In this document: piece by piece, positions 17,056 through 25,580 of the stretch | Numbering within the stretch: the first letter of the stretch is position 1 | Layout: each line of letters opens with the position of its first letter | Origin: an uncultured Opitutia bacterium | GTDB taxonomy: Bacteria; Verrucomicrobiota; Verrucomicrobiia; Opitutales; Opitutaceae | DNA length: 64,000 nucleotides | Assembly (NCBI GenBank): GCA_903877135.1 | Contig: CAIRCN010000074.1 | Span: 238,554-302,553 of the forward strand | Direction of reading: 5' to 3' | The notes under the pieces: model-generated | Told to the model about the DNA's origin: nothing | Database searches by the model: none | What the model saw: only the letters and a program-made list of their open reading frames with translations | Made by a program: the position numbers and the translations under genes

Positions 17056-18645
17056 ATGCACACAGATCTGATTCTTCCTGAGCCAGACACGCTGCACCCT
17101 GAGTCGGACCGGCCGGCAACGCTGGCGTTTTTCGGGTCCGACACCGCGGATCTCTTCACGCGTGAGGTGGCTGAATCGTTCGCCGGCGTGTTACGCGAGA
17201 ATCTGATCCTGCGGCGCACCGCGGACGGCTATCCGCCGGGCTTTACGCGCGCCTCGGTGCCGCCGCGGCCGTGGTGGGACACGATGTGGACGCGCGACGC
17301 CGGCACGTTCTTGCGTGAACTGGTCGCGTGGGGTTACTTCGAGCATGCCTGTCTTGTCGCGCATTGCCTGATCGGCGGCGTGGCGCGCAACCCCCAGGAC
17401 TTTTTCGCCTTTCCCGAAAAGCTGCGTCCCGGCAAACCCGAAGCGGGCGACGAGGTGGACGGCACGGCCGCCATCGTCATCGGCATGGTGCTGCTTTGGC
17501 GACACCTGCCGGAAGCGCATCCGTTTCGCGGCGCGCTCCACGTTTTTCTCCACCAACCGGGATCGCCGGTCCGGTATCTGCGCCATCTGGCTGAACGCGA
17601 CGGACTGATCGCGGGCACGGGCGAATTCGGCCCGGGCTGCTCACTCGACGGCCACTACTGCAGCGTGGTGCAGAACAACCTCGCTATGCTCGCGCTCCTC
17701 GCCGCAGCGGCGCTAGAGGCGGACGGCGGCGATCTCGCGACGGCGGTCGAGTATCGGGACTGCGCCGACACGCTGGCGGAGGCGATGCGCTGGCACCTGC
17801 TCGACGGCGAGGGCGCGTGGCTGTGGGGTGTGCGGCCCGGATCGCTGGAGCCGGATCCGGCGGTGCTCGAGGCGCCGATCAACCGCGGCACGGGCCTACT
17901 CAACGGTGTGGCGTCGATGTTTTCCGATGTGCTCGGACTGGATCCGCTGGGCGCGCGCTGGCCGTTTGCACCACACTGCCTGAATACCTTTGACCGGCTG
18001 CTCAGCGCGCCACTGCGCCGCGAGCAATTTGAGAAATATGGTTTCTGGCCGCAGTGGGATCCGCCATTCCGCGGCGGGCTGAGCAGCGGGCCGTCCTATG
18101 GCGAGGGCTATGCCCTGCAAACGATGTTGCTCTACGACCGGCTCGATCTCGCCGACAAGGCCCTGCGCTGGCTCGCGCACGCCACGCACGACGCCCCGCC
18201 GCAGCCGCACTACCGGCTGACGCGTACTTCGTCCTGTCACTTCTACGAGCGCACCTATTCGCCGGATGCGCCCGGTCAGGTGGAGTTGGAGGAAGGTTGC
18301 GGCGCGCTGAACCTCGTGACGGTGATGGAGCCGCTGAAAATCGCGCGGCTGCTCCTCGGCGTGGACGCGACGGCGCGCGGCGCGGTGCGGATCGTGCCGC
18401 GGCTGCCGGCGTCCGTGAGCCGCATCGAGGCGCGGCAATGGCCGCTGCTTACCGCCACCGGTGTCGTGCGCGCCGACCTAACGGTCGAGCGCGAAGAAGT
18501 GGACGGGCTGCGGTTCGAGTGTCGGGTAAGCGGTGGCGCAGTGATCCCCGATTTGTCGATCCGGCTGCCAGGCTCGGACGGGCCGCGCTATCGCTCATTT
18601 CACGGCGTCGCGCGGCTGACCGTTTCGTCGGCGGACGGGGATTGA
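17056..18645 (+). CDS. six-hairpin (alpha/alpha)6-barrel glycosidase-like protein
   Basis: Start chosen at ATG 17056 (MHTDLILPEPDTL), giving 529 residues; the frame is open much further upstream, but only antisense to the Ada-AlkA gene. Motifs are PRPWWDTMWTRDAGTFLREL near the N-terminus, GCSLDGHYCSVVQNNLAML, and GPSYGEGYALQTMLLYDRL, the Trp/Asp/Glu-rich barrel pattern of debranching-enzyme and rhamnosidase relatives. A short beta domain ends the protein. There is no signal peptide, so it probably acts in the cytoplasm on imported oligosaccharides. Substrate cannot be read from sequence. Its last 46 bases overlap the convergent DTW gene. Confidence 0.75.
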   Translation: MHTDLILPEPDTLHPESDRPATLAFFGSDTADLFTREVAESFAGVLRENLILRRTADGYPPGFTRASVPPRPWWDTMWTRDAGTFLRELVAWGYFEHACLVAHCLIGGVARNPQDFFAFPEKLRPGKPEAGDEVDGTAAIVIGMVLLWRHLPEAHPFRGALHVFLHQPGSPVRYLRHLAERDGLIAGTGEFGPGCSLDGHYCSVVQNNLAMLALLAAAALEADGGDLATAVEYRDCADTLAEAMRWHLLDGEGAWLWGVRPGSLEPDPAVLEAPINRGTGLLNGVASMFSDVLGLDPLGARWPFAPHCLNTFDRLLSAPLRREQFEKYGFWPQWDPPFRGGLSSGPSYGEGYALQTMLLYDRLDLADKALRWLAHATHDAPPQPHYRLTRTSSCHFYERTYSPDAPGQVELEEGCGALNLVTVMEPLKIARLLLGVDATARGAVRIVPRLPASVSRIEARQWPLLTATGVVRADLTVEREEVDGLRFECRVSGGAVIPDLSIRLPGSDGPRYRSFHGVARLTVSSADGD

Positions 18646-19364
18646 TTGCGCGGCGAATTCTTAAAGTAACGGTTGCGCCGCGACCCGGCTCCGCCATTGG
18701 CCGCGATGCGCTTGCCGGGCTCGCTGTAGGGATGGCGCCGGTAGCCCGGCCGCACCGGATCGGCCGCGCACCGGATCTGAAACTCCTGCATGCGCTGGAA
18801 GATTCCGAGGAGTTGGGTGGGCAGCGGGTAGTGATCGAGCCCCGTGCGCTCCAGTGCGACGAGCAGTTCATGCGTCGCCTCCAGCGTCGAGAGGCAACCA
18901 GCCTGTGGTTGCTGCTTGATGACGTAGCGGCTCGGAGCTGAGGGCGTGAACATGATGCGGGCCAGTCGCTGGAGACTCGGGCTCAGCTTCAGCATTTTCC
19001 GCGCGCCCCGCCAGGTGGAATCGAGCAAGAAAACCACGAGCCGCCGTCCGCCGAGTTCGGCCGCGGCCAGGTCGCCGGTGGAGAGATTGCGCGCGTGTTC
19101 GCCGGGGTAGAGCAGCACGGCGAAATTCTGCGGATCGCGGATCAGCGTCTGCACGGCCACATCGTCGTCGAAGCCGATGCCCATGTGAATCTCACTATTC
19201 GCGAGGCAAAGGTGGGTGAGGCGGCCCGTGGCAGCTTTCTCCTGCTTGAATTCCTTCGGGTGCATGAGGAACACGAACTTAGTCCGCGTCTCCATCGTCT
19301 GGATCGACGGGCACCAGCACAGCGCCTTCGGCCAAAAACAGCGGTAACAGGTTTCCCGGCTCAC
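18600..19364 (-). CDS. tapT: DTW-domain tRNA-uridine aminocarboxypropyltransferase
   Basis: The 254 residues begin with a cysteine cluster [14 protein letters not shown] and contain the defining DSTW motif ([14 protein letters not shown]), TGRLTHLCL and [12 protein letters not shown]. The family installs acp3U in the variable loop of tRNAs from S-adenosylmethionine. The last roughly 40 residues (after PYSEPGKR) are basic and low in conservation and overlap the 3' end of the convergent glycosidase gene, so the tail may be an extension created by the overlap. Confidence 0.88.
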   Translation of the reverse strand: MSRETCYRCFWPKALCWCPSIQTMETRTKFVFLMHPKEFKQEKAATGRLTHLCLANSEIHMGIGFDDDVAVQTLIRDPQNFAVLLYPGEHARNLSTGDLAAAELGGRRLVVFLLDSTWRGARKMLKLSPSLQRLARIMFTPSAPSRYVIKQQPQAGCLSTLEATHELLVALERTGLDHYPLPTQLLGIFQRMQEFQIRCAADPVRPGYRRHPYSEPGKRIAANGGAGSRRNRYFKNSPRNQSPSADETVSRATP

Positions 19365-19490
19365 GGGGACAAGGCGAAAGATTGGCAGGCGATCATAGGC
19401 ATCCTAGGAAACTCGCACACGACCAACCGGTCCGGCAAGTTCCTTGGTGCGGTCGCTGGAAGAATAGCGCATTCTATGCAACGTCGGTGC

Positions 19491-20129
19491 ATGCAACTCG
19501 CCGGATTCCAGCACCTCACCGCTGTCACCGCCGACGTGGCGTGCAACCACACCTTCTATACGGGCGTGCTTGGCCTGCGCCTCGTGAAAAAGTCTGTCAA
19601 CCAGGACGACGTTTCGGCCTAGCATCTGTTTTACGCCGACGGTGCCGCATCGCCAGGCTCGGACATCACGTTTTTCAACTGGCCGGTGCCGCGCGAGCGG
19701 CGAGGCAGGCGCAGCATCGTGCATACGGGGTTTCGCATCGCCAGTGAAGCAAGCCTGACATGGTGGCAGGAGCGGTTCGATTAAGTCGGCGTCACGCACT
19801 CGGTAATCGCGGTTCGAGACGGCCGTCCGACGCTCGACTTCGAGGGTGGCTAAGGGCAGAGGCTTTGTCTCGTCGCCGAGAAACCGCGCGACGCCGTGCA
19901 CCCATGGAAAAAGAGTCCTGTTCCGGCAGGGCATCAGATCGCGGTTCTAGGGCCGATTACACTCAGCGTGCCGAACTTGGGGGCGACTGAGCGGGTGCTG
20001 ACAGGCGTGATGAACCTGCGGCGGGTCCGCAGCTACACGGATGGGGCGAAGGTGCACGTTTTTGAGATGGGAGGAGACGGAGTGGCAGGCGAACTACACG
20101 TGAAAGGGGAGCCGAAATTGGGCTCATAA
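19491..20129 (+). pseudogene. decayed glyoxalase-family (ring-cleaving dioxygenase) gene
   Basis: One continuous frame of about 212 codons matches the two-module VOC dioxygenase family: [30 protein letters not shown], then [21 protein letters not shown], and later HPWKKSPVPAGHQI, LGPITLSVPNL, VFEMGGDG and ELHV. The frame is interrupted by three in-frame stops (TAG 19620, TAA 19782, TAA 19851). It also ends about 100 codons short of the family's usual length, at the point where it meets the convergent sensor remnant. It is clearly inactivated. The intact ancestor would have been a cytoplasmic metal-dependent extradiol-type enzyme such as MhqO. Confidence 0.85.
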
Positions 20130-20793
20130 GCTGTGGCGCACCAGTCGTTCACCACAAGGCGCGGCCGAGATAGGTATTGCCGCGGAGGACTGTTTGAATG
20201 ACTGCGCTTGAGGTTCCATCGGGACCTATTACAGGAATATATGTCCCTAAGGCACGCGTCTTGTCGTCTTTGAGCACGCTGGTGGCGACGCGAAGCATAT
20301 CGCCTTCCTCGTTCATGCGCTGGAATACGGTGCAGAAATTTCCTGTAAGATGCTTCGCATCGTCGACAATCTTCACACGGGCATCGGTCGTGGACACTTG
20401 CCCGAGCCATTCGGTGCCCGCCAGAACTTTGGGCAACGTCACATCAACGGAACTTTTGGTCAGTTGATTGACGGCCCGCCAAGCGACGGACTCATCGGTT
20501 AAATTTATACCTCCGGCTCGCTGCACAATTTCATGCGCGATGCTGAGACTGTGGGTCAATTCCTTGCGGTTGTGGCTCTCGCTTGCGGCACAGAGGAGGT
20601 AGACACTTTTTGCCACGTTAGCAGCTTCATTAAAACCCTGCTGTTCGATGGTCTGGCGGACCTCGCTTTGTAGCTGACGCTGTTCCACCATCAGGGTGGC
20701 AAATATCATGCCGAGGGCCACGAGCATCGGACCTATGGCGATCAGCGTGATTTTCGAGCCAATTTTCGCTGGGAAATGGAATTGATTGAACAT
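20111..20793 (-). pseudogene. truncated, frameshifted Cache-domain chemoreceptor/sensor remnant
   Basis: The intact frame (20149-20793, 214 residues) has a membrane helix (about 15-35) and a Cache3/Cache2-type periplasmic domain with VFQRMNEEGDMLRVATSVLK and TYIPVIGPDGT, then stops after YLGRALW. One base out of frame the homology continues (LVVNDWCATAYEPNFG), as in intact methyl-accepting proteins, until about 20111, where it runs into the decayed glyoxalase gene. The second membrane helix, HAMP and signalling domains are missing. A good Shine-Dalgarno (AGAGGAG) precedes the ATG, so a 214-residue membrane-tethered sensor fragment could still be made. Confidence 0.75.
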
Positions 20794-20817
20794 GGCCCGG
20801 ATCTCCTCTCTTTAGAC

Positions 20818-22104
20818 CTAGAATGAATATTTCGCGGAAACCCAACCAAGCTCACGCCTATATTCGCGGCCCGAAGTTGCCGGTATTCGACTGATTGCGC
20901 GGTCGAGTGAATACCCAAACTCCACACTGCAATTGTGGACAAACGCACAGATAAACGTTACGTTTGGTGTGATGATGCGGTCGTCCCGGTTGACTGGGGC
21001 CTGCCAGTCGCCTCGCAAGATCCGGCAGCCGGCTGCAAGAGTGTGGTGTTCGTTGAAACGGTGTCGCCACGTGACCTCGGTGGTGATGTCCTCATAAATG
21101 CTCACGCTTGTCGAGGCGGGCTGTTCGAACCGACGCAGGGCGAGGACCACGGTGTCGTCCTTGGACAACTTGAGGGTGGAACTGCCGTCGATCCAGAGAA
21201 GGGTCTTCGTGCGGTCGAAGCCGGCGGGAGTGCCGGGCGCGAAGCTGCGCGTTTCGGGCCCGATGAGGAGGTTGAGTTGCAGCCACGGGGTCACTTCGCC
21301 CTCAAAGCCGGCGATGAACCGCCGCAACACGCTGTCGAAGGGGCTGTCGGTGCCATTGAGTTTTCCTTGGGTCTGACGACCGTAGCGAAAGCCTGCGACT
21401 AGCGAGGACTTGGCGGTCAGCGCCCAGCCTAGGTCCACTCCACCACTCTCTTCGCTCCGATCAATATAGTTTGCATAGTAGGGCCGCGACATTTGCTGGG
21501 TCAAAAAATTATGGACATAACATGCCGCACTGGAGCGCACAAACCAGTGATCGAGCGAGCAAGTGAGCTTAATCAAGCCGCGCTCGACGAATGCTGCGCG
21601 GCGGTCGCGCACGCCGGCACCACCGATGGCAGGGGCGCCCCCTGGGCCGCCAAATAAGGGATCCGTGGTGCTGCCATCGGTCCAAACCGTGTTGTTCTGA
21701 AATTCCAAGATAGTGCCGTTGCCACGAACATTTGCGGTCAACGCTGTCCTATGAATATCGTAGTTCTCTGACGGCGCTGAATGGAACCGCACTAATTCGG
21801 GCGTATAAATAGCGGTGAAGGCAAATGTTGGTGTGAGTCGGTATTCTGCGCCGACTGAGGCCGTGGCGGAAGTGATTAGGGAGGCAACATTGGGTTGCGC
21901 TGCTCCAGCAATAGCCGGATCGGGCCGGGTCGATTGCAGGAAAATATTCGAATCGTAGCTTTCCTTCAGGCCCGTGGAGGCTGTGAGTTGCCAACCTGAA
22001 GGCTGAGCATCAGAGACGCCGGCTGATAATGGCAGGAACTGGACGAACGACGTCGCAATGAAACAGGACAATATATAGATCCTCAGAGCTGGGCGCATTA
22101 CCAT
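20818..22104 (-). CDS. putative outer-membrane beta-barrel protein
   Basis: From Met at 22104 (MVMRPALRIYIL) the protein has 428 residues with a signal peptide cleaved near LSAGVSDAQP. The remainder is alternating beta-strand sequence with GLKESYDSNIFLQ near the start, as in BBP2-type barrels linked to exopolysaccharide loci, and it ends in phenylalanine (AKYSF), a BamA recognition feature. It lies 24 bases upstream of the Cache remnant on the same strand, so both may be cotranscribed. A channel or export role for polysaccharide is inferred. Confidence 0.75.
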   Translation of the reverse strand: MVMRPALRIYILSCFIATSFVQFLPLSAGVSDAQPSGWQLTASTGLKESYDSNIFLQSTRPDPAIAGAAQPNVASLITSATASVGAEYRLTPTFAFTAIYTPELVRFHSAPSENYDIHRTALTANVRGNGTILEFQNNTVWTDGSTTDPLFGGPGGAPAIGGAGVRDRRAAFVERGLIKLTCSLDHWFVRSSAACYVHNFLTQQMSRPYYANYIDRSEESGGVDLGWALTAKSSLVAGFRYGRQTQGKLNGTDSPFDSVLRRFIAGFEGEVTPWLQLNLLIGPETRSFAPGTPAGFDRTKTLLWIDGSSTLKLSKDDTVVLALRRFEQPASTSVSIYEDITTEVTWRHRFNEHHTLAAGCRILRGDWQAPVNRDDRIITPNVTFICAFVHNCSVEFGYSLDRAISRIPATSGREYRRELGWVSAKYSF

Positions 22105-22445
22105 GAATTCGGTCTTTTGGGATGAAATATCACTGCGAAGTTTGGGGTCTTGCGCTCTATAAGCCGCATTTACTGCGCGAAGCAGTGATTGCGTTGGCAG
22201 CCGTGCCCCTCTCGGATATGCGAGCCTCCGAGCCAACGGAACATGTTTTGGATGAACATGAAGGAATTTCATCTATGAATGCTCCCAGATATTGCTGGTC
22301 TCATCAGGATCTAAAATTTGCTCAGCGAAGAGATCTTTTAGCCAGGTGGCATGAAGCAATTGAATGGTGTGCCGATAAAGCAGCTTACCGCTTCGATTGG
22401 ATCTGAAAACTGGTGTGCCTGAGTTGCGCCAATTTTTGATGCGAC
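22105..22445. other. 341-base divergent intergenic region
   Basis: It separates the barrel gene (minus) from the chemoreceptor gene (plus) and must hold both promoters. It is less GC-rich than its neighbours. A 94-codon plus-strand ORF (22122-22406; contains RRDLLARWHEAIEWCADKAAYRF) covers much of it and could be a small gene, but it has no recognisable family and lacks a clear ribosome-binding site. I could not define operators. Confidence 0.4.
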
Positions 22446-23987
22446 ATGAAACTACATAATAAACTCCTTCTCTCCCTGCTCGCATGTCTTGGCTTAGCTT
22501 TTTCAGTTTCACTCACTTTTCAGCACGTGAGGTTGCGCGCATTGGTTCATCAACTCGCATCAGTCAACCTGCGCTTGGAAGAGGATAACGAGTGGAGGGC
22601 GATCGAGAACCTCCAGCGCGCCTGCAATGTCGCCCTGTCTGATGCCATGATTGAAGGCGAGATGGATAAATTCCGGCACCTGCTCGCGGCACAGAAGGAG
22701 GTGCAGGGTCTCCAAGAACTCACGGTCTTTAACAAAGATGGCGGCGCATCTTACTCGACTGTGCCAGAAGCCCTGAAATCCAAGCTCCCGGCTGAGCAGG
22801 TTGAACGCATGCGCACGAACGAAAAACCGTGGAGGCAGCTGACCGAGGGTTCGTTTGAGCTTTACCAGCCGATGCCGGTCACGAGAGGCTGCATCGAGTG
22901 CCACGCCAATTTTAAGCAGCTCAAGAACGGAGGTCTCTACCGTTACCGTTTTAGCACTGACGGGTTGCGCCACGCACAGGCCCAGTGGCTTGGTTTCCAG
23001 AGTGAACTTGACAGTTCCAGCATCGGCAACGGCCTGAATACCGCGCTGCTTCTCTTTGTCACCACGGTGGTCGCGGTTACGTGGCTCGTTCGCCGCCAGA
23101 TTGCCGTCCCGCTCGATCGGGTAAGCGAATCACTCCACGCCAGTGTTCGCGAACTCGGTGTAACCGCGGGAAACATCGGAGACGCCAGCCAGCAACTCGC
23201 CCACGGTGCGCAGTCTCAGGCTGCCGCGCTGCAGCAAACCAGTGCTTCGGTCGAAGAAACCGCCTCCATGGCTAAGCGCACGGCGGAAGACGCGGGAGTC
23301 ACGCAGGAAGCCGCGGCCGCCACGCGTCAAGCTGCTCTGACCGCCAGCAAAGCCATGGATCAGATGAGCACACACATGCAAGGCATCAAAGAGTCATCGG
23401 CGAACGTCGCCAAGATTCTCAAGACGATCGATGAAATCGCTTTCCAGACCAATATCCTTGCGCTCAATGCCGCGGTCGAAGCTGCGCGCGCTGGAGAAGC
23501 CGGTGCTGGCTTTGCAGTTGTAGCTGAGGAGGTCCGTTCGCTTGCACAGCGCTGTGCGGGTGCGGCCCGCACAACCGCTGAGTTGATCGACCAGGTCACC
23601 ACGCAGGTCAACTTAGGTTCTGGAATCAGCGAGCAAGTTAGCGATCACCTCCGTGACATTCTTGCAAAGGTTGAGCGTGAAGACGCGCTCGTCTGCCAGA
23701 TCGTCCAAGCGTCAAAAGAACAGGGGCTTGGGCTGGCGCAGATCAATGATGCGGTCTCTTCCATCGACAAAGTTACTCAAGGTAATGCAGGTATGAGTGA
23801 GCAGACTGCCTCGGCGGCTAATGACCTACGTCACCAAGCTGGCAACCTTGAGGCAGAGGTTCAGGCCTTGCTAAGGCTCTTGCACGGCCGAACCGCGCGG
23901 ACGCAATCGAAGGTAGTGTCAAAACAGCATTTGCTTAACACGACCGCGTCACCAAAATCGCAGGATCAAGAGCCGGCGATTCGGTGA
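22446..23987 (+). CDS. methyl-accepting chemotaxis protein with periplasmic heme-c sensor domain
   Basis: The protein has 513 residues. Membrane helix 1 (about 7-24) is followed by a Tll0287/DUF3365-like periplasmic domain carrying one c-type heme motif, Cys149-x-x-Cys152-His153 (RGCIECHANF), then helix 2 (about 195-213). The cytoplasmic methyl-accepting coiled coil contains the invariant hairpin DEIAFQTNILALNAAVEAARAG. Methylation-type Gln/Glu pairs flank it. Covalent heme suggests sensing of redox state, oxygen or nitric oxide. No cheA/cheW lies nearby. There is no HAMP of canonical length. The C-terminal tail (after LRLLHGR) is basic and low-complexity, without a NWETF-like pentapeptide. 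Confidence 0.9.
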   Translation: MKLHNKLLLSLLACLGLAFSVSLTFQHVRLRALVHQLASVNLRLEEDNEWRAIENLQRACNVALSDAMIEGEMDKFRHLLAAQKEVQGLQELTVFNKDGGASYSTVPEALKSKLPAEQVERMRTNEKPWRQLTEGSFELYQPMPVTRGCIECHANFKQLKNGGLYRYRFSTDGLRHAQAQWLGFQSELDSSSIGNGLNTALLLFVTTVVAVTWLVRRQIAVPLDRVSESLHASVRELGVTAGNIGDASQQLAHGAQSQAAALQQTSASVEETASMAKRTAEDAGVTQEAAAATRQAALTASKAMDQMSTHMQGIKESSANVAKILKTIDEIAFQTNILALNAAVEAARAGEAGAGFAVVAEEVRSLAQRCAGAARTTAELIDQVTTQVNLGSGISEQVSDHLRDILAKVEREDALVCQIVQASKEQGLGLAQINDAVSSIDKVTQGNAGMSEQTASAANDLRHQAGNLEAEVQALLRLLHGRTARTQSKVVSKQHLLNTTASPKSQDQEPAIR

Positions 23988-24060
23988 TGAAAGAGACACT
24001 CGCGGTCACGTTTCCCCCTACCATATGAGGGCGAGTATATTCGATCACCATTATTGGAAT

Positions 24061-25404
24061 TTAGAATCTGAGCTTTCCTCTCTGAGACTGCATAGCTTCA
24101 AGCTGCTTCATCATCTTTTTTGAACCGCCGCCCTTCATCATTTTCATCATTTGCTGCATCTGCTGAAACTGTTTTAGCAGTTGGTTGACCTCGACGATTT
24201 TCACGCCGGAACCGTCGGCGATGCGCTTGCGGCGGCTGCCGTTCAGAATGTCGGGTTTGCGGCGTTCCTGCTTCGTCATCGACTTGATAATGGCCTCCGT
24301 GCGCGCCATCTGCTTTTCGGAATCGTCGGGCAACTGCACGCCACTCATGCCGGGCATCATGCCGACGATGCTCTGCATCGAACCGAGTTTCTTGATCTGC
24401 TGCATCTGCGCGAGGAAGTCCTCGAGGTCGAAGTCTGCCTTGCGCATTTTCTCGGCCATTTTCTCGGCCTCTTTGTGGTCGATGGTCTCCTGTGCCTTCT
24501 CGACCAGCGAGACGACGTCGCCCATGCCGAGGATGCGCGAGGCGAGCCGCTCTGGATAAAACGTGTCGAAATCGGCGGTCTTCTCGCCGGTGCCGATGAA
24601 TTTGATCGGCACCTGCGCGATCGACTTGATCGAGAGCGCCGCGCCGCCGCGAGCGTCGCCGTCCATCTTGGTCAGCACCAGGCCAGTGAGCGCGAGCGCG
24701 TCGTGGAAGGCCTTGGCGACGTTGACGGCCTCCTGACCGAGCGCACCGTCAGCGACGAGCAAAACCTCGTCGGGCTGCACGACGGCGTGGAGTTTTTTGA
24801 CTTCCGCGATCAGTTCGGGGTCGATCTGGAGCCGGCCGGCGGTGTCGAAGATGATGCAGTCGCAGCCGGTGGCTTGGGCGGTGGCGAGCGCGGCGGCGCC
24901 GATGGCAGGGACGTCCTTCGACACGCGGTCGCTGTAGAAGGCGAGTTCCTCCTGCTTCGCGAGGATCTCGAGCTGGTCGATGGCGGCGGGTCGGTAGACG
25001 TCGCACGCGGCGACGAGCGGGCGGTAGCCACGTTTTTTGAGGAGCTTGCCGAGCTTGGCGCTGGAGGTGGTCTTGCCCGAGCCGTGCAGGCCGACCATGA
25101 GGATCTTGAGCGGGCGCGCGGTGGACAGGCTGTTTTCGCCCTCGCCGAGGAGGCGCACGAGTTCGTCGTGGATGATTTTGACGACCTGCTGGCCGGGCGC
25201 GACTCCCTTGAGGACTTGCTGGCCGACGCACTGCGTCTGGACGCGCTCGACGAAGTCGCGGGCGACCTTGAAATGGACGTCGGCGGCGAGCAGGGCGGTG
25301 CGCACCTCCTTGAGGGCGTCCGCCATGTTGGCGTCGGTGAGCTGGCCGACGCCGCGGAAATTGCGTAGGGCGCTGCCGAGTTTTTCGGTGAGGGATTCGA
25401 ACAT
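24061..25404 (-). CDS. ffh: signal recognition particle protein
   Basis: Start at [16 protein letters not shown] (25404) matches the family and gives 447 residues; an upstream in-frame ATG would add ten residues. The order is the N domain, then the G domain with [20 protein letters not shown] and [10 protein letters not shown], then the methionine-rich M domain ([21 protein letters not shown] in pieces) that binds signal sequences and 4.5S RNA. It is a core component of cotranslational membrane targeting, divergent from gpmI. Confidence 0.97.
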   Translation of the reverse strand: MFESLTEKLGSALRNFRGVGQLTDANMADALKEVRTALLAADVHFKVARDFVERVQTQCVGQQVLKGVAPGQQVVKIIHDELVRLLGEGENSLSTARPLKILMVGLHGSGKTTSSAKLGKLLKKRGYRPLVAACDVYRPAAIDQLEILAKQEELAFYSDRVSKDVPAIGAAALATAQATGCDCIIFDTAGRLQIDPELIAEVKKLHAVVQPDEVLLVADGALGQEAVNVAKAFHDALALTGLVLTKMDGDARGGAALSIKSIAQVPIKFIGTGEKTADFDTFYPERLASRILGMGDVVSLVEKAQETIDHKEAEKMAEKMRKADFDLEDFLAQMQQIKKLGSMQSIVGMMPGMSGVQLPDDSEKQMARTEAIIKSMTKQERRKPDILNGSRRKRIADGSGVKIVEVNQLLKQFQQMQQMMKMMKGGGSKKMMKQLEAMQSQRGKLRF

Positions 25405-25580
25405 GGTGAGAGGAGGGGCCGCGATGGGCGGCAAGGCCAGTTACCTACGCGGTGGAATCGCTGGCAAGCAAGCTCCTACCGCAACCTCCGCCGGCGCGAT
25501 GAGGATGTCGTAGCGGGCTGACGGAGTTTTGCCTTTTGTCCGGGCGGAACCGAGGTCATGCGTGATGGACTGCAATTTTC

